The notes under the pieces were generated by a model. It did no database searches, was not told where the DNA came from, and was given only the letters and a program-made list of their open reading frames with translations. Position numbers and translations under genes: made by a program. Of a stretch of 5,268 bases of DNA, positions 1 through 5,268 are shown one piece after another. The DNA comes from Acidimicrobiales bacterium (GTDB taxonomy: Bacteria > Actinomycetota > Acidimicrobiia > Acidimicrobiales > UBA8190), in assembly GCA_030042575.1 (NCBI GenBank), contig JASHZK010000150.1:1-5268 (forward strand). The letters are read 5' to 3'. Positions within the stretch are counted from its first letter, which is position 1; every line of letters starts with the position of its first letter.

Positions 1-1757
<1,757 letters not shown>

Positions 1758-1815
1758 GGCGGATCCGGGCGCCCGCTTCGTCAAGATCTTCGGCCGTCGT
1801 GCCGATCGATCTTCC

Positions 1816-2085
1816 ATGACCATCGACACCGCCCTCGATCGGGACAGCTGGACCAGGCAGGCGCTGTGCGCCGGCCATCCTGACCGGGGCGCCTGGTTCC
1901 CGGAGGACGGCGAGAGCCCGGCTCGGGCCAAGGCCGTGTGCCGGGCCTGCCCGGTGCGCTCGGAGTGCCTGGCCTTCGCCCTGAAGACCGGCCAGCGCGA
2001 GGGTGTCTGGGGCGGTACGACCCCCTACGAACGGCGCCGGCTGGCCAAGCAACGGCGACTGGAGCTGGCTGCCTCGAACCCCTGA
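1816..2085 (+). CDS. WhiB-family iron-sulfur transcriptional regulator
   Basis: This is a small (89-residue) WhiB-like protein, an actinobacterial regulator that binds a 4Fe-4S cluster and usually acts with the main sigma factor at promoters, in response to redox, nitric oxide or developmental cues. The four cluster cysteines are present: C18, then C42-x2-C45-x5-C51 (VCRACPVRSEC). They are followed by the turn G63-V-W-G-G67 and a basic tail (ERRRLAKQRR) typical of the DNA-contacting end. W27-F-P29 is the usual aromatic/Pro motif between the first and second cysteines. The ATG at 1816 gives a typical N-terminus and I see no better start. No Shine-Dalgarno sequence precedes it, so a leaderless or weakly initiated transcript is possible, but no clear -10 box was found either. 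The short tail and ERRRL motif recall the WhiB1/WhiB2 side of the family; the subgroup cannot be fixed by eye, so no numbered symbol is given. Confidence 0.95.
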   Translation: MTIDTALDRDSWTRQALCAGHPDRGAWFPEDGESPARAKAVCRACPVRSECLAFALKTGQREGVWGGTTPYERRRLAKQRRLELAASNP

Positions 2086-2289
2086 GGGGCCGCCGCCGCC
2101 GGAGCAGAGCACAGCTCGGAGCCGCTCGGCGCTAAAGTGGCAGGTGCGTGCTGCGCAATCTCCGTGGCACCGGGGTCTTCCTCACCAGTGCTTCGTCGCC
2201 CGCCACCAGGGCGCCCGCGGAGTCCCGAGGCGGGCCCGCCCGGTGGCCGACCGCCGGCTGCCGCATAGCGAAGCGAGCGTGATCAGTCA
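2086..2289 (+). other. 204-base gap, possible structured helicase leader
   Basis: No convincing gene is seen here. The region begins with a tiny palindrome around the WhiB stop codon (CCCC-TGA-GGGG, 2079-2089). It carries a candidate -10 box at 2133-2138, leaving about 145 bases of possible untranslated leader before the helicase. Within it, CACCGGG (2168-2174) can pair with CCCGGTG (2239-2245), with two further outer pairs past a bulge. The enclosed part can form CGCCC/GGGCG (2197-2201 with 2209-2213) and GCCCGC/GCGGGC (2213-2218 with 2230-2235); the last two share base 2213, so they would compete at that base. High GC makes chance pairing likely, and I recognise no known RNA family here. 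Confidence 0.35.
2133..2138 (+). promoter_or_regulatory. Candidate -10 box for the helicase
   Basis: TAAAGT fits the actinobacterial TAnnnT pattern and stands out as an A/T-containing word in a GC-rich gap. No convincing -35 box is seen 16-19 bases upstream, which is common in actinobacterial promoters but leaves the call weak. Use of this box would start transcription near 2145. Confidence 0.3.
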
Positions 2290-3540
2290 GTGACGAAGAC
2301 GACGAAGCGTCCGGTCCAGGACGTCTCCGTGCCCCCTGCTCCACCTTTTGTCCCCCCGCTCTCCGAAGGCCAGGCTCCGACATTCGCTCAGCTGGGCGTG
2401 GCCGCCCCGTTGGTGGCCGAGCTCGAGCACCAGGGCATCACCGTGCCCTTCGCCGTGCAGGCCCTGGCCATCGGCGACGGGTTGGCCGGTCGCGATGTGT
2501 GCGGCAAGGCCAAGACCGGATCGGGCAAGACCCTGGCTTTCGGGCTGCCGCTGCTCATGCGCGTGGGCAAAGCCCGTCCCGGCCGGCCCCGCGGGCTGGT
2601 GCTGGTGCCCACCCGGGAGCTGGCCCGGCAGGTGGGGGAGGTCCTCACCCCGCTGGGGGCGGCGGTGGGCCGCCGCACGGTGGTCGTCTACGGCGGAGCC
2701 GACATCGACCGCCAGGTGCGCAAGCTCCGCAAGGGCGCCGACGTCGTGATCGCCACCCCCGGCCGGCTCATCGACCTGGGCGAGCGCAAGGAGGTGGTGC
2801 TGGACGACATCGAGGTGGTGGTCCTCGACGAGGCGGACCGCATGGCCGACATGGGGTTCCTGCCCCAGGTCGACTGGTTGTTGCGCCGTATCCACGGGCC
2901 CCATCAGACGATGCTGTTCTCCGCCACCCTCGACGGCGACGTCGACCGCCTGGTGCGCCGGCACCTGACCGATCCGGTGCGCCACGAGGTGGCCTCGGCC
3001 ACCACCACGGTCGACTCCATGGAGCACCGCTTCTTACAGGTCCACCAGATGGACAAGGTCAAGGTGGCGGCGGCCATCTGCCGGGGGGCCGCCAAGGTGC
3101 TCGTCTTCGTCCGCACCAAGCGCGGGGCCGACCGCCTGGTCGAGCAGCTGCGACGCGAAGGGGTGAGGGCGGCCGCCATCCACGGCGACCTGCGCCAGGC
3201 CATGCGGGAGAAGGCGCTGTCGCAATTCGACTCGGGGACGCTCCCGGTGCTGGTGGCCACCGACGTGGCCGCCCGCGGGCTCGACATCGAGGACGTCGAC
3301 GTGGTCGTCCACTACGACCCGCCCGAGGACCACAAGGCGTACCTGCACCGCTCGGGTCGCACCGCCCGGGCCGGGGGCAGCGGGGTGGTGGCCACATTGG
3401 TCCTGTGGGACCAGGTCCTCGAAGTCGAGCGCATCCAGAAGCGTCTCGGGTTGTCGCTGCCCATGGTGGAGGTGTTCTCCAACGACCGGCGCCTGGCCGA
3501 CCTGGGCGCCTGGTCACCCGTCGACGAGGGCGCCGCCTGA
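2290..3540 (+). CDS. DEAD-box ATP-dependent RNA helicase (RhlE/SrmB-like core)
   Basis: This cytosolic superfamily-2 helicase would unwind short RNA duplexes with ATP, with likely roles in ribosome assembly, RNA turnover or cold adaptation. All core motifs are intact over 416 residues: the Q motif (F32 to Q57), motif I AKTGSGKT (74-81), PTRELA (107-112), TPGRL (156-160), DEAD (180-183), SAT (211-213), the second RecA lobe with VLVFVRTK (270-277), ATDVAARGLD (323-332) and HRSGRTARAG (353-362). The protein stops about 55 residues after motif VI, so it lacks the basic or RNA-binding tail that gives many relatives their target. Its specific substrate therefore cannot be inferred. The first 28 residues are a Pro/Thr-rich lead-in. 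An in-frame TAG at 2266-2268 and no ATG after it make GTG 2290 the furthest upstream start. A second GTG at 2329, six to eight bases after AGGA, is an alternative that would cost only 13 residues and leave the Q motif whole. Confidence 0.95.
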   Translation: MTKTTKRPVQDVSVPPAPPFVPPLSEGQAPTFAQLGVAAPLVAELEHQGITVPFAVQALAIGDGLAGRDVCGKAKTGSGKTLAFGLPLLMRVGKARPGRPRGLVLVPTRELARQVGEVLTPLGAAVGRRTVVVYGGADIDRQVRKLRKGADVVIATPGRLIDLGERKEVVLDDIEVVVLDEADRMADMGFLPQVDWLLRRIHGPHQTMLFSATLDGDVDRLVRRHLTDPVRHEVASATTTVDSMEHRFLQVHQMDKVKVAAAICRGAAKVLVFVRTKRGADRLVEQLRREGVRAAAIHGDLRQAMREKALSQFDSGTLPVLVATDVAARGLDIEDVDVVVHYDPPEDHKAYLHRSGRTARAGGSGVVATLVLWDQVLEVERIQKRLGLSLPMVEVFSNDRRLADLGAWSPVDEGAA

Positions 3541-3552
3541 GGATCTCCGGCG

Positions 3553-3576
3553 ACGGGGAGCCCGACCGCTCCCCGT
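3553..3576 (+). repeat. Perfect 8-bp inverted repeat, terminator or operator
   Basis: ACGGGGAG (3553-3560) and CTCCCCGT (3569-3576) are exact reverse complements separated by eight bases. The hairpin begins 13 bases after the helicase stop, a good place for termination, but is followed by TAACCTCGG and not by a T run. Its 3' arm abuts the candidate -10 box of the next gene, so it could equally be a protein-binding site covering the spacer of that promoter. Confidence 0.45.
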
Positions 3577-3582
3577 TAACCT
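3577..3582 (+). promoter_or_regulatory. -10 box of a probable leaderless promoter
   Basis: TAACCT matches TAnnnT and ends exactly seven bases before the ATG at 3590. That spacing would put the transcription start at the A of the start codon. Leaderless mRNAs are frequent in actinobacteria, and the absence of any Shine-Dalgarno sequence before 3590 agrees. No clear -35 hexamer was seen. Confidence 0.55.
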
Positions 3583-3589
3583 CGGCGCC

Positions 3590-4333
3590 ATGGCCGAAGA
3601 CGAGCGCAGCGTGGTCGAGACCGATCCCCAGGGGGTCGAGCGCATCTTGGTGGTGGTGGCCCATCCCGACGACGTCGACTTCGGCGCGGCCGGGTCGGTG
3701 GCCCTGTGGAGGAAGGCCGGGATCGAGGTCAGTTACTGCATCGTCACCGACGGGGAGGCCGGCGGCTCCGATCGAACGGTGTCGCGCCGTGACATGGCCC
3801 GGCTCCGTCAAGCCGAGCAGCGGGCCGCCGCCGCCGAGGTCGGTGTGGACGAGGTGGTGTTCCTGGGCTATCCCGACGGGCGCCTGACCGCCGGCATGGC
3901 ATTGCGCCGCGACGTGAGCCGGCTCATCCGTCAGCTGCGGCCCGATCGGGTGGTGTGCCAGTCGCCCGAACGCATGTGGGACCGTCTCGGTGCCAGCCAT
4001 CCCGACCACCTGGCCGCCGGTGAAGCCGCCGTGTGCGCCGTGTACCCCGACGCCCGCAATCCCTTCGCCCATCCCGAGCTGCTCGAGGAGGGACTCGAGC
4101 CTTTCTCCGTGCCCGAGCTGTGGGTGATGGCCATGCCCGATCCCACCCACGTCGTCGACATCACCGACACCTTCCCCCGCAAGGTGGCGGCCCTGCGTCA
4201 GCACCGCAGCCAGGTGGGCGACGGGGAGTGGATCGAGGACCGCATCCGGGAATGGGCCGCCGAAGGCGCCCGACGGGCCGGGCTTCCCGAGGGCCGGTTG
4301 GTCGAGTCCTTCCGGGTGGCGCACATCTCCTGA
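3590..4333 (+). CDS. PIG-L/LmbE-family zinc-dependent deacetylase
   Basis: This 247-residue protein belongs to the family that removes acetyl or related amide groups from N-acetylglucosaminyl and similar substrates. Actinobacterial members include MshB and Mca of the mycothiol system. The signature AHPDD lies at 24-28 just after the first beta strand: H25 and D28 should bind zinc and D27 should be the general base. The third zinc ligand is expected at H140 in HPDH (137-140), in the usual place. TDGEAGG (53-59) and GYPDGRL (93-99) are further family landmarks, and YPDARNP (152-158) resembles the usual loop. The protein is shorter than typical MshB or Mca (about 290-300 residues) and has no signal peptide or membrane segment. 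A mycothiol role is therefore possible but unproven; a general LmbE-type deacetylase is the safer call. The ATG fits both the protein start and the leaderless promoter before it. Confidence 0.9.
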   Translation: MAEDERSVVETDPQGVERILVVVAHPDDVDFGAAGSVALWRKAGIEVSYCIVTDGEAGGSDRTVSRRDMARLRQAEQRAAAAEVGVDEVVFLGYPDGRLTAGMALRRDVSRLIRQLRPDRVVCQSPERMWDRLGASHPDHLAAGEAAVCAVYPDARNPFAHPELLEEGLEPFSVPELWVMAMPDPTHVVDITDTFPRKVAALRQHRSQVGDGEWIEDRIREWAAEGARRAGLPEGRLVESFRVAHIS

Positions 4334-4358
4334 GCAGCTTCCCCGGAACCGGCGAAGG

Positions 4359-4364
4359 TAGAAT
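4359..4364 (+). promoter_or_regulatory. Candidate -10 box for the CmoA-like gene
   Basis: TAGAAT fits TAnnnT and is close to TATAAT, in the otherwise GC-rich 96-base gap after the deacetylase gene. Transcription would begin near 4371, giving a leader of about 59 bases. That start would fall inside the outer arm of the hairpin at 4367-4410, so the RNA would keep the inner 9-bp stem but lose most of the outer 6 bp. No good -35 box was seen. Confidence 0.45.
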
Positions 4365-4366
4365 CA

Positions 4367-4410
4367 GCCGGCTCCGTTGAGGGGTGGGGCTAGGCCTCGG
4401 CGGCGCCGGC
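4367..4410 (+). promoter_or_regulatory. Long leader hairpin upstream of the CmoA-like gene
   Basis: GCCGGC (4367-4372) pairs with GCCGGC (4405-4410). After a single U-C mismatch, CCGUUGAGG (4374-4382) pairs with CCUCGGCGG (4395-4403), including two G-U pairs. The loop is 12 bases (4383-4394) and G-rich. The wobble pairs and single mismatch are more like an RNA structure than a DNA palindrome. The loop's GGGG (4386-4389) could also pair with CCUC (4423-4426) in the next hairpin, which would free the Shine-Dalgarno sequence. This switch is inference. I could not match the element to a known riboswitch class. Confidence 0.5.
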
Positions 4411-4413
4411 GTG

Positions 4414-4428
4414 AGGAGGTTGCCTCCT
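4414..4428 (+). promoter_or_regulatory. Shine-Dalgarno sequence inside a perfect hairpin
   Basis: AGGAGG (4414-4419) is an ideal ribosome binding site ten bases before ATG 4430. It is followed, after the 3-base loop TTG, by its exact complement CCTCCT (4423-4428). In the RNA the ribosome site would be fully paired in a 6-bp hairpin ending one base before the start codon. Such an arrangement normally lowers translation until the hairpin is opened. Confidence 0.6.
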
Positions 4429-4429
4429 G

Positions 4430-5227
4430 ATGGCTCAGCAGCGCACCGATCCTGATTTCGGGCCGGCTATGGGAGCCTTGGCCATCCCGGGCAAGTCGAG
4501 CCTGGGCCATGTGCCTGCCGGCCCTTGGGCCTTCGACGAGTCGGTGACCGAGGTCTTCGACGACATGCTCCAACGCTCGATCCCTCAATACGAGGTCATG
4601 CGGGAGACGGTGCGCTCTTTGGCTCGGGATTTCCTCCAGAGTGGAAAATTGGTCGTCGACCTCGGAGCCAGTTCGGGCGAGAGCATCGCCCCGTTGGTGG
4701 AGGAGCAACGGCGCCGAGATCCCGCCCTGCCCACCCGCTTCCTGGCCATCGAACGTTCTCCGGCCATGCTCGGCGTGCTCAAGGAGAGATTCAGCGGCGA
4801 TGATGCCGGCGATCTGGTCACGGTGGCTGACTTCGATCTCCGCCAGGGTCTCCCGGCAGTGGACAGTGAGGTGTGTCTCGTCCTGTCCGTGCTCACCATG
4901 CAGTTCATACCGATGGAGTACCGGCAACAGGTGATCCGCTCCGCCTATGAGGCGTTGGCTCCGGGTGGTGCCATGATCATGGTGGAGAAGGTCCTGGGGA
5001 ACACTGCTTCGATCGACGCGCAATTCGTCCGGCACTACCTGGAGAGCAAGTTGGAGAACGGGTATTCCGTGGAAGAAGTCGAACGTAAGCGTCTCTCCCT
5101 AGAAGGGGTGCTGGTGCCGATGACGGCCCAGTGGAACGAGCAGATGTTGCGTCACGCCGGCTTCTCTCAGGTCGACTGCTTCTGGAGATGGCTCAATTTC
5201 GCCGGTTGGATTGCCCTCAAGAACTGA
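4430..5227 (+). CDS. CmoA-like class I SAM-dependent enzyme (carboxy-SAM synthase family)
   Basis: CmoA makes carboxy-S-adenosylmethionine from SAM and prephenate for CmoB, which then builds cmo5U34 in tRNA. This 265-residue protein matches remembered E. coli CmoA along most of its length. It has W33-A-F-D-E37 with EVFDDMLQRSIPQY (41-54) against WTFDE and EVFPDMIQRSVPGY; the SAM-binding VVDLGASSGE (75-84); IERSPAM (107-113); TMQF (156-159); LAPGGAMIMVEK (176-187); and NGYS (210-213), KR (220-221), LEGV and NFAGWIALK at the end. E. coli contacts Tyr39, Gly64 and Arg199 correspond to Y54, G79 and R221. The Asn132 position falls at V154 or S153, so that contact seems lost. The N-terminus is about 15 residues longer. 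No cmoB is visible, so a related methyltransferase or another carboxy-SAM use is possible. The ATG has a strong, sequestered Shine-Dalgarno sequence. Codons ending in A or T are much commoner than in the other genes. Confidence 0.85.
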   Translation: MAQQRTDPDFGPAMGALAIPGKSSLGHVPAGPWAFDESVTEVFDDMLQRSIPQYEVMRETVRSLARDFLQSGKLVVDLGASSGESIAPLVEEQRRRDPALPTRFLAIERSPAMLGVLKERFSGDDAGDLVTVADFDLRQGLPAVDSEVCLVLSVLTMQFIPMEYRQQVIRSAYEALAPGGAMIMVEKVLGNTASIDAQFVRHYLESKLENGYSVEEVERKRLSLEGVLVPMTAQWNEQMLRHAGFSQVDCFWRWLNFAGWIALKN

Positions 5228-5268
5228 CCTCGTTCCCGTCGACGGTCATGAGCCGCCAGTGACTCCGT
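5228..5268. other. Downstream tail, no feature seen
   Basis: These 41 bases hold no terminator with a T run and no convincing gene start. TGACC (5225-5229) and GGTCA (5244-5248) could form a weak 5-bp hairpin over the stop codon. A convergent gene ending here on the minus strand is possible, but too little sequence is present to support it. Confidence 0.3.

Noticed and set aside
1783..1811. Palindromes AAGATCTT (1783-1790) and GATCGATC (1804-1811) upstream of the WhiB start as an operator
   Set aside because: They are short, unrelated in spacing to any visible promoter, and GATC-containing palindromes occur often in such DNA.
2079..2089. CCCC-TGA-GGGG hairpin with the WhiB stop codon as loop
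   Set aside because: Only 4 bp with no T run; too small to act as a terminator and plausibly chance.
2086..2289. Known non-coding RNA (SRP RNA, 6S, RNase P, tmRNA or tRNA) in the gap before the helicase
   Set aside because: None of the conserved core sequences of these RNAs was visible on reading through the gap.
2003..2293. Small open frame bridging the WhiB gene and the helicase
   Set aside because: It begins inside the WhiB gene in another frame, has no ribosome site, and its Arg-rich translation resembles nothing known.
2499..3887. Long + strand frame (462 codons) spanning the helicase end and the deacetylase start
   Set aside because: It is an out-of-frame shadow, extremely rich in Gly, Arg and Pro, and covers parts of two unrelated real genes.
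3059..4324. Long minus-strand open frame (421 codons) opposite the helicase and deacetylase
   Set aside because: Both overlapped genes have complete family motifs, and the antisense product is low-complexity Arg/Pro/Gly sequence.
4374..4428. SAM, SAH or other known riboswitch in the CmoA-like leader
   Set aside because: The fragment 'aggcctcgg' briefly recalled the SAH element, but the rest of the conserved core could not be found, so only an unnamed structured leader is claimed.

Overview
The window comes from a GC-rich bacterial chromosome, almost certainly of the phylum Actinobacteria (Actinomycetota). The strongest taxonomic marker is a complete WhiB-family iron-sulfur regulator at 1816-2085, a family confined to actinobacteria and their phages. 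The strong G/C bias at third codon positions fits. A deep-branching class such as Acidimicrobiia is possible, but that is a guess from general feel and not shown by the sequence.

Five genes lie on the + strand, none overlapping. In order they are: thiC (4-1740, thiamine pyrimidine synthase); a WhiB-like regulator (1816-2085); a core-only DEAD-box RNA helicase (GTG start, 2290-3540); a PIG-L/LmbE-type zinc deacetylase (3590-4333); and a class I SAM-binding protein closely resembling CmoA, the carboxy-SAM synthase of tRNA wobble-uridine modification (4430-5227). The gaps are 75, 204, 49, 96 and 41 bases. No RNA gene, insertion sequence, CRISPR array, integrase or toxin gene is visible. Apart from the last gene this reads as ordinary chromosomal housekeeping DNA.

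The genes do not form one obvious pathway. Candidate promoters in three gaps suggest mostly separate transcription units: TAAAGT at 2133-2138 before the helicase, TAACCT at 3577-3582 exactly seven bases before the deacetylase ATG (leaderless arrangement), and TAGAAT at 4359-4364 before the CmoA-like gene.

The part most worth a second look is 4359-5227. The CmoA-like gene is visibly less GC-rich than its neighbours. Its short leader can fold into a long hairpin (4367-4410) followed by a perfect 6-bp hairpin (4414-4428) whose 5' arm is the Shine-Dalgarno sequence AGGAGG. This looks like built-in translational control of a gene whose family is best known from gamma-proteobacteria. The protein keeps most CmoA landmarks, including the Arg that reads the carboxyl group of carboxy-SAM, but appears to lack one of the ligand-contacting residues.
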